A DNA stretch of 64,000 nucleotides from the NCBI RefSeq assembly GCF_003337375.1, contig NZ_QPJD01000002.1, positions 124,001-188,000 of the forward strand, written 5' to 3'. How positions within the stretch are numbered: the first letter of the stretch is position 1; each line of letters starts with the position of its first letter. The position numbers were made by a program, and so were the translations under genes. This document shows positions 51,370 through 59,993 of the stretch, in pieces. Source of the DNA: Paenibacillus prosopidis (GTDB lineage Bacteria > Bacillota > Bacilli > Paenibacillales > Paenibacillaceae). The notes under the pieces are model-generated. The model saw nothing but the letters and a program-made list of their open reading frames with translations, did no database searches and was not told where the DNA came from.

Positions 51370-54021
51370 CTAGTCGTTCAGTTTGTTCTTCATATCATTC
51401 AGCCACTGCATCGCTTGCATCGGCGTCAAATTAAACAAATCCAGCTTGCGCAGCTGTTCAGCGAGCTGCTCTGCTTTCGGGTTGGCTTTGCGCCGCGGCG
51501 TCTCTGCTTCCACTGCGGCAGCCGGCTCATCGAAGATGGACAGCTGTACAATTCCCCTTGCTTCGGCAACCTTATCGGGTTGTATTTTCGATAGATTATA
51601 CGCTGGCCCATCGGTTATTCCGGACTTCGCTGCAACCGGCTTTTCAGTTTCCTCTAGCAGCTCATATGCTCTGCCTATAATGGACTGCGGCAGCCCTGCT
51701 AATTGCGCGCAGTAGATGCCATAGCTTGTACTCGCCGCCCCGGGAATAAGCTTCCGCAGAAACGTTACATTATCGCCGCTTTCCTCGACCGCCATACGCG
51801 CGTTCGTCAGTGAAGGCAAAGATTCCTCCAAATGAGCGAGCTCATGAAAGTGCGTTGAGACGAGCGCTTTACAGCCTATATGATGATGCACATATTCGAT
51901 AACAGCTTGGGCGATCGCCATTCCTTCTCCGGTCGAGGTTCCGCGGCCAAGCTCATCAATAATGACAAGACTGTTTGCAGTCGCCTTCTCCGTCATCAAT
52001 TGGATGTCTTTCATTTCTACCATAAACGTGCTTTGTCCGCCGATAAGGTCGTCAGCTGCGCCAATACGGGTAAATATGCGGTCGATAAGCGGAACGGCCG
52101 CTGACTTGGCCGGAACGAAGCAGCCCAATTGCGCCATGATGCATATAAGCGCCACTTGCCGCATGTAAGTGCTTTTGCCCGCCATATTCGGACCTGTAAT
52201 AAGCAGCATCCACTGCTCGTCCTTATGCAGCGCAGTGCCGTTCGCAATAAATGGAGTTCCGTCCATCATCGCTTCAACGACCGGATGCTTGCCTTCTTCA
52301 ATATGCAGGTCGTAACCTTCGCTAACTTGCGGACGGACAAAGCGGCGCTCGGCGCTGACAGTAGCAAGCGATTGATAGACATCCAGCTCGGCAATGACGG
52401 CCGCAGCCTTCTGAAGCCTATGTAAATGAAGAGCTAGGTGATCGCGCAGCTCAATGAACCGCTCGTACTCCAAATCGACCATTTTATCCTCGGCCTCGAG
52501 AATGAGCCGTTCCTTCTCCTTCAGCTCCGGCGTTACGAACCTTTCCGCATTAGCAAGCGTTTGTTTCCGTTCATATCTTCCTTCCGGGAGCATCGACAAG
52601 TTCGCTTTGGATACCTCTAAATAGTAGCCGAACACTTTGTTGTACCCGATTTTCAGAGATTTAACGCCTGTTGCCTCACGCTCTTGCCGCTCTAGCTCCG
52701 CCAGCCACTTCTTCCCGTTCATGCTCGCCTCGCGCAGCTGATCCAGATAAGCATCGTAGCCTGCGCGGATAAGCCCGCCCTCACGTATCGCAACCGGCGG
52801 CTCTTCGACAAGCACCGTTTCAATGAGATCCGCCAAATCCGCGCAGTCATCCGTCCCTTCAACAATAGCTCGAAGCACGACCGAGCCCGATTGTTCGCAG
52901 AGTGCGGTCAAGCGCGGAATACGGCGAAGAGAGCTACGCAGCGCATTCAAGTCACGTCCGTTCGCATTGCCGAATGCAACTCTGCCTACAAGCCGCTCCA
53001 GGTCGTAAATGGGTTGAAGCTCCGCCCGGATATCGTCCCGCAATATTAAATTAAGATATAACGTCTCCACCGCATCAAGGCGTGCGTTGACGGTGGTGCT
53101 GCTCAGCAGCGGCTTATCGATCCAGCGGCGCAGCAAACGGGCCCCCATTGAGGTTTGCGTCCTGTCGAGCAGCCAAAGGAGTGAGCCCTTCTTATTCCGG
53201 TCGCGAACCGTTTCCGTCAGCTCCAGATTCCGTCTCGTATAGTGGTCCAAAATCATATATTGATTCGGCTCGTAAGAATTAATTGTCCGAACATGTCCAA
53301 GCGAGCGCTTCTGCGTCTCATCTAAATAACCGGTTAATACACTGACTGCCCGTAAGCGCGCTCCGGATAACCTGTTAAGCTCTGCTTCACCATACTGCTC
53401 GGTCAGCTTCTCCTCCGCCATCGGCTCACGCGCGGTAAGCGGCAGCTGCCGGTTCCAAACCGCAGCGGCTTGTACCTTATCGATTAGCTCACTGTCTCCA
53501 ACAAGCTCCGACGGCTGATACACATTAATCTCGTCAATCAGCGCTTCGATCTGCTCGGGAAACGAAGTAACGTAAAGCTCCCCCGTCGACAAATCGCAAG
53601 CCGATAATCCCAGCATGCCGCCCACTCGAACAACGGCTGCAATAAAGTTATTCGTTTTTCCTTCCAGCGATTTCGATTCCATGACCGTTCCGGGCGTGAT
53701 GATCCGTACGATTTCACGGCGCACGACGCCTTTGGCAGCCGCGGGATCCTCTACCTGCTCGCAAATCGCAACCTTGTATCCTTTTTCCACAAGCCTGATT
53801 ATATAGTTTTCAGCCGAATGGTAGGGAACGCCGCACATCGGAATTTTTTGCTCGCCGCCGCCCTCGCGCCCGGTCAACGTGATTTCAAGCTCGCGGGATG
53901 CCGCTATCGCATCTTCAAAAAACATTTCATAAAAATCGCCCAGCCTAAAAAATAAAAAAGCGTCCTTCGTTTCTTCTTTTATCGCAAGATATTGCAAAAT
54001 CATCGGAGTATAACCAGCCAT
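51370..54021 (-). CDS. mutS: DNA mismatch recognition ATPase MutS
   Basis: An 883-residue protein with the full domain set: mismatch-binding 'FFRLGDFYEMFFEDA' (Phe-x-Glu motif), connector, core and clamp, and ATPase with Walker A 'ITGPNMAGKSTYMRQVALI', 'DELGRGTSTGEGMAIA' and 'VSTHFHELAHLE'. The C-terminal part 'AEQLAEQLRKLDLFNLTPMQAM' resembles the region contacting the sliding clamp and dimerising. ATG with GAGGAGG upstream. A -10-like TATAAT (near 54106-54111) lies upstream without a good -35. Confidence 0.97.
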   Translation of the reverse strand: MAGYTPMILQYLAIKEETKDAFLFFRLGDFYEMFFEDAIAASRELEITLTGREGGGEQKIPMCGVPYHSAENYIIRLVEKGYKVAICEQVEDPAAAKGVVRREIVRIITPGTVMESKSLEGKTNNFIAAVVRVGGMLGLSACDLSTGELYVTSFPEQIEALIDEINVYQPSELVGDSELIDKVQAAAVWNRQLPLTAREPMAEEKLTEQYGEAELNRLSGARLRAVSVLTGYLDETQKRSLGHVRTINSYEPNQYMILDHYTRRNLELTETVRDRNKKGSLLWLLDRTQTSMGARLLRRWIDKPLLSSTTVNARLDAVETLYLNLILRDDIRAELQPIYDLERLVGRVAFGNANGRDLNALRSSLRRIPRLTALCEQSGSVVLRAIVEGTDDCADLADLIETVLVEEPPVAIREGGLIRAGYDAYLDQLREASMNGKKWLAELERQEREATGVKSLKIGYNKVFGYYLEVSKANLSMLPEGRYERKQTLANAERFVTPELKEKERLILEAEDKMVDLEYERFIELRDHLALHLHRLQKAAAVIAELDVYQSLATVSAERRFVRPQVSEGYDLHIEEGKHPVVEAMMDGTPFIANGTALHKDEQWMLLITGPNMAGKSTYMRQVALICIMAQLGCFVPAKSAAVPLIDRIFTRIGAADDLIGGQSTFMVEMKDIQLMTEKATANSLVIIDELGRGTSTGEGMAIAQAVIEYVHHHIGCKALVSTHFHELAHLEESLPSLTNARMAVEESGDNVTFLRKLIPGAASTSYGIYCAQLAGLPQSIIGRAYELLEETEKPVAAKSGITDGPAYNLSKIQPDKVAEARGIVQLSIFDEPAAAVEAETPRRKANPKAEQLAEQLRKLDLFNLTPMQAMQWLNDMKNKLND

Positions 54022-54138
54022 CCCGATCCTCCTCGAAAACGTTTGGTGTAAAACGGTTATGTTAAAAACGAAGTTACCTTTGTAGTAAACATCAGATGTC
54101 TATTATAACAAGCGGAACAGATGTGCGCCATAAGAATG

Positions 54139-54166
54139 AAGCAGGAGCGGATGTCCGCTCCTGCTT
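54139..54166. terminator. Hairpin upstream of mutS, possible terminator
   Basis: AAGCAGGAGCGGA and TCCGCTCCTGCTT form a perfect 13-bp stem with a two-base loop. The U tract is weak on both strands. It may end transcripts coming from the amidoligase gene 440 bases away. Confidence 0.5.
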
Positions 54167-54601
54167 GTTGGTATAAAACTATAACTAATGCAGTTTGTTC
54201 ATCGTTTGGTAACGGAAAAAGCTTATTAATCGAAAATCTGGAGTTAATTATAGATTTCAGCAGCAGAGGGAGTATCTGGCTTGGATTTCCGGGACTTTCG
54301 ATTCATTCGAATAGTGGTACAAAGGATAACGGTAATAAATGGCGCTATAAACTCTACTTCTACTACCACTGAAATAGAGGAAAAATTAGGCGTTATTCAT
54401 CGGTTTTTGATGAGTCAGAGGTAATTCAATGTGAATAAGACCCAACAGTTCCGCTATTGAACCAGTCATTTCCTCCAACTAAAAGAATAAGACCACAAAT
54501 GACCGTTATACAACCTCGTCCTACTCACTTTGGTTAGTTAATCGACTCTTTCCTCCAACGTAGAGACGGGACTTGTAAATGAATGCAGGACATTCTTTTC
54601 A
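54167..54601. other. AT-rich spacer between the amidoligase gene and mutS
   Basis: About 435 bases of AT-rich sequence in contrast to the GC-rich gene beside it. I see no gene, terminator or promoter I would defend. At its right end it carries ATGCAGGACATTC (54583-54595), a 13-base word repeated at 57213-57225 upstream of cotE. Confidence 0.5.
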
Positions 54602-56500
54602 TTATGGCGTCGGTATACGCCATTTCGCGCGTATATCTGAGCTTTCGTCCCAAGTCGCGCCGCGCCTAGCCGCGTCGAACAGCGGTTCTATGAACGGGGC
54701 GAGCCCGGGATAGCTGGCGGTTGCGGAGATGGACGCGGCAACACCTTCTAAGCATACGGCGAGCTCCAAACGATCGCCGGTGTAATAAGCTTCGACATAC
54801 CGCTCCTCGAGAGCCGGTATGTAAGGCAGCGCTAGAGCCTCGCGGGCGCACAGCAGCGCCAGCGCGAAGGCGGCCTTGGCGGCTGCAGGCGAGATGAGCC
54901 AGCTTGGCAGCGTGCGGTACTCAAACCCGCCATGCGGCTGCTGGCGGAAGTCCCCGAGCGTACCGTACCTTGGACGCCGTGCCCGCCCGGCGGGATCTTC
55001 AATTAGCGCAAACGGGAATGCCGTGCAGCTGTCAAGTAAGCGGAGCAAGCGGCTCGTAAGCGGCGTTCCGCTCAAGTGGATGTGCCCGCCGAGCGATAGC
55101 CCCGGCACGGGCATAGCTCCAGCGGCCCAGCGCAAAGCGGGGTCGCTGATCCGTGCGGCGGCGCGGAGCATTAGCCGCCGTACGTTCGCGGCGAGCGCGG
55201 CCGGGTCATCGGCCGGCTCGGGCCGCAGCTCGGCGACGGGAAAGAGCAGCCGTCGCCCGACAACCAAGGCGTCGGCTCCCGCAGCCCCGCCGACGCCAGC
55301 ACCAAAAAACCGCGACGCCGACGCCACCTTCCCGCTCGGCGTCACAAGCACAAATTCCGGATCGGCGCCAATAAGCATCCGCCGATCCACTGCCTCCGCT
55401 CTCGCCGCCGCATACCACGCGGCGAAACGCCGCAGCGAAACCGCCTCCAGCCTCGTTTCCCTCAGCCTCGGCCAAGCTGCTCGGACGGAGGTGCGCCCGT
55501 CCCCGCCCAGCGCGACCTCGACCTCTCCGATATCGAGGCCAAGGGCATAAAGTGCCTGTACGGCGGTGCGCACCACCCGCCGCAATGCCGGATCCTCCGG
55601 CCAGCGCCCTATACTCTGGCCAACCACATCCCGCGCCTCCAGCGCAGCTCCCTCACTCGCTGCCCGGCTTGCACGCTCCACCCGCTCGTTCTTGCTTACC
55701 GCCAGATCACTTCGCTCCGCCCGCGCCTCCAGCGCAGCTCCCTCACTCGCTGCCCGGCTTGCACGCTCCACCCGCTCGTTCTTGCTTACCGCCAGATCAC
55801 TTCGCTCCGCCCGCGCCTCCAGCGCAGCTCCCTCACTCGCTGCCCGGCTTGCACGCTCCACCCGCTCGTTCTTGCTTACCGCCAGATCACTTCGCTCCGC
55901 CCGCGCCTCCAGCGCCTCTCCCTCACTCGCTGCCCGGCTTGCACGCTCCACCTGCTCGTTCTTGCTTACCGCCAGATCACTCCGCTCCGTCCGCGCCTCC
56001 AGCCCAGCTCCCCCGCCCGCTGCCCCGCTCGCCCGCTCCGCTATCTCGTACTTGCTTGGCCTATTCCGCCCCGCCGGATCCCCGTGCTCCGCACGAAGCT
56101 GCGGCTTGCCGCCAAGCGCTCTTCCCTGCGAATCAATACGCTTCATATCCACAGGCTCCAAATGAACCACGCTGACAAGGTACAGCCTCTCGCTCTCGAT
56201 CGGCGCACCGCCGCATAAGCCCGTACGCCGCCAAATACGCTGCTTCTCTTCATCGGACATGCGGGCAGCAATAGCACCATTAACATTCAGCACCCAAATA
56301 CCGGGGAAACGGCCGCTATCGATCGAATGTGCTTCCGACCACGCGATTACCGCGTCGCCAGCCTTAACCGCCGTCCAGGACTCCATATGCAGAGGCATCC
56401 CATTCCTTTCACCGGAGGTGTGCTCCTGTCTCTCCGGGTAGGTTATCCGCTCCAGTCGATCATAGCTGCCGCGCCATATCCACGTCGAAGCCATCGCCAT
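54602..56500 (-). CDS. Putative amidoligase (COOH-NH2 ligase type 2) with a 30-residue tandem repeat
   Basis: About 632 residues in three parts. Residues 1-145: 'TWIWRGSYDRLERITYPER', 'AVIAWSEAHSIDSGRFPGIW', unassigned. Residues about 148-289: a charged repeat, unit 'RASRAASEGAALEARAERSD' plus 'LAVSKNERVE', four copies and a decayed fifth, predicted helical. Residues about 376-620: 'LIGADPEFVLVTPSGKVASA', 'VAELRPEPADDPAALAANVR', 'GLSLGGHIHLSG', 'GGFEYRTLPSWL', which fit the phage-type COOH-NH2 ligase family (glutamine-synthetase-like fold) forming amide bonds. GC content is clearly above its neighbours. ATG at 56500 (AAAGGCGGG) lies beyond the cotE terminator. Not found at this place in Bacillus. 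Confidence 0.78.
   Translation of the reverse strand: MAMASTWIWRGSYDRLERITYPERQEHTSGERNGMPLHMESWTAVKAGDAVIAWSEAHSIDSGRFPGIWVLNVNGAIAARMSDEEKQRIWRRTGLCGGAPIESERLYLVSVVHLEPVDMKRIDSQGRALGGKPQLRAEHGDPAGRNRPSKYEIAERASGAAGGGAGLEARTERSDLAVSKNEQVERASRAASEGEALEARAERSDLAVSKNERVERASRAASEGAALEARAERSDLAVSKNERVERASRAASEGAALEARAERSDLAVSKNERVERASRAASEGAALEARDVVGQSIGRWPEDPALRRVVRTAVQALYALGLDIGEVEVALGGDGRTSVRAAWPRLRETRLEAVSLRRFAAWYAAARAEAVDRRMLIGADPEFVLVTPSGKVASASRFFGAGVGGAAGADALVVGRRLLFPVAELRPEPADDPAALAANVRRLMLRAAARISDPALRWAAGAMPVPGLSLGGHIHLSGTPLTSRLLRLLDSCTAFPFALIEDPAGRARRPRYGTLGDFRQQPHGGFEYRTLPSWLISPAAAKAAFALALLCAREALALPYIPALEERYVEAYYTGDRLELAVCLEGVAASISATASYPGLAPFIEPLFDAARRGATWDESSDIRAKWRIPTP
55632..55991. 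repeat. Four 90-bp tandem repeats inside the amidoligase gene
   Basis: Units start at 55632, 55722, 55812 and 55902 (CGCGCCTCCAGCGCAGCTCC...), nearly identical; a fifth unit from 55992 is degenerate. The period is in frame (30 codons), so copy number can change without breaking the gene. Confidence 0.93.
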
Positions 56501-56529
56501 TCCCGCCTTTTCATTTTTTTTGATTTGAG

Positions 56530-56555
56530 AAAAAAAAAGAGGGCTTTCGCCCTCG
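56530..56555 (-). terminator. Terminator after cotE
   Basis: GAGGGC and GCCCTC pair around GAAA (56539-56554), followed on the minus strand by eight U residues. It separates cotE from the amidoligase gene. Confidence 0.88.
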
Positions 56556-56609
56556 AATTTACTGCTCGCGCAGCATATGATACCTTGACAGCAAAGCTTC
56601 CCGGCTTGC

Positions 56610-57173
56610 TTACAAATCATCATCCAGCAAATCTGGATCCAAATCCTCATAATCATTATCGCCGAGGCTGAACTCCAAATCTTTGCCGTCCAGGTCGCCG
56701 CAACCGCCTGGAACAACTGCTACACAAACTTTAGTCTCGGCGACTAATTCCACCGAAAACTCACGCTCTACGCGAATCTTGACACTTGAGCCGTTCGAAG
56801 AAATGTTCGCTTCGACACAGTTCGGCTCTTGAATCACATCAGCGGATACTTCCTCCGTTGAAGCCCGATGTTTCGGATCTACATAGGAGAGGCTAACGTG
56901 CTCCACGTAATGTACAGATTCCTTAGCCACGTCTGTTTGCGAGTTTTTGCTGTACGAATACCAGATGTTGATATCGTAAGTACCGATTACCTCAATGCCG
57001 TCGCCCGAACGAACCGCTTCATACTGATGGTTGATGATCCATGCGCCCAGAATACTGGTCGGATGATGAGGCGGCGTTACGGTATGGGTTACAGTGGAAA
57101 ACTTACGACCTTTGCCGCAGACAGCTTTAGTAATTATTTGTCTGTACTGGAGCTGTTTATCTGCATTAGTCAT
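56610..57173 (-). CDS. cotE: Outer spore coat morphogenetic protein CotE
   Basis: A 187-residue protein. 'YRQIITKAVCGKGRKFS', 'PTSILGAWIINHQYEAV', 'GTYDINIWYSYSKNSQTDV', 'QEPNCVEANISSNGSSVKI', 'REFSVELVAETKV' and an Asp/Glu-rich C-terminus match CotE closely. CotE directs assembly of the outer coat in the mother cell. The ATG at 57173 follows GGAGGAGG at about 8 bases. In Bacillus cotE lies directly upstream of mutS; here a GC-rich amidoligase gene lies between them. Confidence 0.96.
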   Translation of the reverse strand: MTNADKQLQYRQIITKAVCGKGRKFSTVTHTVTPPHHPTSILGAWIINHQYEAVRSGDGIEVIGTYDINIWYSYSKNSQTDVAKESVHYVEHVSLSYVDPKHRASTEEVSADVIQEPNCVEANISSNGSSVKIRVEREFSVELVAETKVCVAVVPGGCGDLDGKDLEFSLGDNDYEDLDPDLLDDDL

Positions 57174-57280
57174 TGATTTAACCTCCTCCATACAATCATT
57201 CATTTAAAGTGTATGCAGGACATTCGTCTAGGGTGACTGTTTCTTTTCCCGCTGCGCAACGAATTTTTTCCCTCTATATT

Positions 57281-58249
57281 CTATGGCTGAAGTTCGGACG
57301 AAATGACTTTTCTTTTTTTTAATCGCTTTGCGATTCCCAAATACCTCTCCAGCTCATGCAGCAGCATGAGCAGCGCGGCGCGAACCTCAAATTCATCCCG
57401 CGTTTTGGGCAGCTCCATCGTTCGAAAGGCTTTGGCGAGCTCATACAGCCTTTCTTCGACGGAGCCTTCATACACATCCGATTTCACATCGCTAGATAAT
57501 TGTTCAAGCAGCTCAGCGATCATGGCGGCCTGCGGCCAATTCTCATAAACGAGCGCAAGCTCTACGAGCATTTGCTGCACCGATTCAAGCTGCTGCCGCC
57601 TCATTTCGAAATAAGTCGACCAGTAGTGCTCCTGTCCCCACAGTCTATTCTCCCGATTACGCACCGAACGCTGGGCGCCTTCCTCAATTGCGCTGTACGC
57701 CTCGAGTATTTCGCCGCCATTCCACACATGTGACGGATTGCGCAAGGTCAGCGCCATTTCTTGAAAAATAACCCCGAAACTTTGCTCGATGGACGCGCGG
57801 TAGTAGCTGAGCCGGTGCTCATCCTTTGGCATATAGATGATGTTGACGACCGTTGCCCATCCTAGCCCCGCAAGCAGCAGCATGATTTCGTTGCCGATCA
57901 GTGAAGTTGTTACTTCCGCACGGTCGAAAAGGTGGAAGACAATAACCGAGCTAGTCACTATTCCATCCTTTAACTGAAATCGGGAAAGCACCGGGAACGT
58001 AATAAGAATGAATATAGCAACCGCCCATATGTGAAAGCCGAACAATGAAAAGATTAGCGATGCGAAAAAAAGTCCAAGCACTGAAGCGATAAAACGGACA
58101 AATGCGCTCTTCAGCCCTTTCATCCGTGTCACTTCAACGCCGAGTATAGCCAAAATCCCAGCGCCTAGCGGCGGCTCCAATCCCAAATATACAGCTGTAT
58201 AAATAGCTGCGATGGCGGCTAACGCCGTTTTAATAATACGAATGCCCAT
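57281..58249 (-). CDS. FUSC-like membrane protein, aromatic acid exporter family (YqjA-like)
   Basis: A 322-residue protein. The N-terminal half has four to six helices starting 'IRIIKTALAAIAAIYTAVYL' and including 'LGAGILAILGVEVTRMKG'; the C-terminal half (about 150-322) is a cytoplasmic helical part rich in charged residues ('EEGAQRSVRNRENRLWG'). This matches the DUF939 / aromatic acid exporter group. The transported compound is not known for this subgroup. ATG behind GAGG. Confidence 0.85.
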   Translation of the reverse strand: MGIRIIKTALAAIAAIYTAVYLGLEPPLGAGILAILGVEVTRMKGLKSAFVRFIASVLGLFFASLIFSLFGFHIWAVAIFILITFPVLSRFQLKDGIVTSSVIVFHLFDRAEVTTSLIGNEIMLLLAGLGWATVVNIIYMPKDEHRLSYYRASIEQSFGVIFQEMALTLRNPSHVWNGGEILEAYSAIEEGAQRSVRNRENRLWGQEHYWSTYFEMRRQQLESVQQMLVELALVYENWPQAAMIAELLEQLSSDVKSDVYEGSVEERLYELAKAFRTMELPKTRDEFEVRAALLMLLHELERYLGIAKRLKKRKVISSELQP

Positions 58250-58287
58250 AAATTAACCTCGCGAACGATAAGACTTTATTTTACATC

Positions 58288-59175
58288 CTACCGCTCACGC
58301 CAGCCTGCCGTCAACCGCCGCTCAAGTACTCCTACGAACTGATACATAACGGTTGCAACCGCAGCGATGACGATCAAGCTTGACAGTACTAGTGTAAAGT
58401 TGAATACCTGAAAGCCATAAATAATCAAATAGCCGAGACCGAGCTTCGCAACGAGAAATTCACCAACGATTACGCCGATCCATGCCAGCCCGACATTTAC
58501 CTTTAGAGTCGAAATAATAACGGGGAACGATCCCGGCAATATGACCAGCCGAAACAATTGCGAGCGCGACGCTCCGAACAACCTAACAACCTTTATATAG
58601 CCCGAGTCGATTTCCCGGAATCGGTTGTATATATTTAAAGTCGTAATAATAACAGTAACCGATAACGTAATCACAACGATCGACATAAAACCGGGTCCAA
58701 GTCCGACGATAAAAATCGGTCCAAGCGCTACCTTCGGCATACTGTTAAGAACGACCAAATACGGGTCAAAAACCCGTGACAGAAACGGAAACCACCAAAG
58801 CATCGCCGCGATAGCCGTACCAAGCAGAGTACCGAGCACAAACCCGACTATCGTCTCGGTAACCGTCATGCCGACATGCGGCCAAATCGATCCGTCAGCC
58901 ATCGTCTTCCACAACTGTTTGAACAGCTTAGACGGATAACTGAACAACAAAGGATCAATCCAGTCATTCCGTCCCGCAGCTTCCCATAAACCTGCAAACA
59001 ATAGGAGCAGCAAGGTTTGCGTCGTGCCCACCGCGGCAGTTAAGCGCCGCTTGCGCTGTTTAAAACGAACATGGAGCTCATTCATCCAGTCCAAACGGTC
59101 CTCCTGAATACCCGATACAGACGCAATCTCATGCTCTATAGACTCCGGCTTCACCAGCCGTTTGCGCTCATCCAC
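58288..59175 (-). CDS. NitT/TauT-type ABC transporter permease
   Basis: About 295 residues. A charged N-terminal extension of about 45 residues precedes six helices; 'LWEAAGRNDWIDPLLFSYPS', 'GMTVTETIVGFVLGTLLGTA' and the loop 'YIKVVRLFGASRSQLFRLVILPGS' are typical of SsuC/TauC permeases. The start is probably the GTG at 59175, 8 bases after AAGGAGG and overlapping the ATPase stop; an ATG at 59193 is the alternative. Confidence 0.88.
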   Translation of the reverse strand: MDERKRLVKPESIEHEIASVSGIQEDRLDWMNELHVRFKQRKRRLTAAVGTTQTLLLLLFAGLWEAAGRNDWIDPLLFSYPSKLFKQLWKTMADGSIWPHVGMTVTETIVGFVLGTLLGTAIAAMLWWFPFLSRVFDPYLVVLNSMPKVALGPIFIVGLGPGFMSIVVITLSVTVIITTLNIYNRFREIDSGYIKVVRLFGASRSQLFRLVILPGSFPVIISTLKVNVGLAWIGVIVGEFLVAKLGLGYLIIYGFQVFNFTLVLSSLIVIAAVATVMYQFVGVLERRLTAGWRER

Positions 59176-59965
59176 CAGTTCCGCCTCCTTCATCGTCAAC
59201 TGCATCGAGCTCTGCCCAAAGCCGCTCGAATATATCTTGAAAGCCAGGAAGCTTACGCGCAACCATCGGCGTTGCGAGCCGGATGTCCTCCGGCATCTCC
59301 AGCTCGCACCGTATGTGGCCGGGATTTCGTCCGAGCACGATAACGCGGTCGCTCATCGCAGCCGCTTCCGCCAAGTCATGCGTAACGAGTACGGCCGTTT
59401 TGCCAAGCCGCTTCAGCGTTTGAAACACCAAATCTTCAAGCTGAAGCTTAATATGCAAATCCAGGGCCGAGAACGGCTCGTCGAGCAGGAGCACCTCAGG
59501 CTCTGTCGCGAGCGTACGCGCAAGCGCGACTCTCTGACGCATGCCGCCAGAGAGCTCATACGGATACCGGTGACCTGACCCGGGAAGACCTAACTCAGTA
59601 AGCAAGCGATCTACGTCTTCAAGTGCTTTCTCCGTCTTCCGGCCGCTTATTTCCAGCCCTATAGCGGCATTATCTCTAATCGTACGCCATGGAAACAAAT
59701 AATCTTGCTGCAGCATATAACCAACCTTTGAAGTGGGGTGAGTAACCCTCTTGCCATTTAGCAGCACTTGCCCCTTTGTCGGGAGAAACAGGCCCGCCAG
59801 CAAACTAAGCACCGTCGTTTTGCCGCAGCCGCTAGGACCAACCAGGCTGATGAATTCCCCGCGCGAAACAGACAGTTCGATCTTCTCGACCGCAAGCGAG
59901 GCTCCTTTTTCATTCACATAAACATGAGACAATTGCTGCAGCTCAAGCACCGGTACGTGCGTCAT
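59168..59965 (-). CDS. NitT/TauT-type ABC transporter ATPase
   Basis: About 265 residues with Walker A 'LVGPSGCGKTTVLSLLAG', Q-loop 'YMLQQDYLFPWRTI', signature 'ELSGGMRQRVALARTLA', Walker B 'VLLLDEPFSALD' and 'VLVTHDLAEAAAMSDR'. The closest group is SsuB/TauB/ThiZ. Energises the adjacent permease. The ATG at 59965 follows GTAGGG; an ATG eight codons earlier has a weaker site. Ends 'EGGGTGG', a Gly-rich tail. Confidence 0.92.
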   Translation of the reverse strand: MTHVPVLELQQLSHVYVNEKGASLAVEKIELSVSRGEFISLVGPSGCGKTTVLSLLAGLFLPTKGQVLLNGKRVTHPTSKVGYMLQQDYLFPWRTIRDNAAIGLEISGRKTEKALEDVDRLLTELGLPGSGHRYPYELSGGMRQRVALARTLATEPEVLLLDEPFSALDLHIKLQLEDLVFQTLKRLGKTAVLVTHDLAEAAAMSDRVIVLGRNPGHIRCELEMPEDIRLATPMVARKLPGFQDIFERLWAELDAVDDEGGGTGG

Positions 59966-59993
59966 GCCAGCATCCCTACTTCCTTCCATGCAG

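Noticed and set aside
55552..56175. Long plus-strand frames (about 200 codons, Pro/Ala/Ser rich) opposite the amidoligase gene
   Set aside because: They arise because the 90-bp repeat and high GC content leave all frames open; there is no ribosome binding site, and the minus-strand frame carries the recognisable domain.
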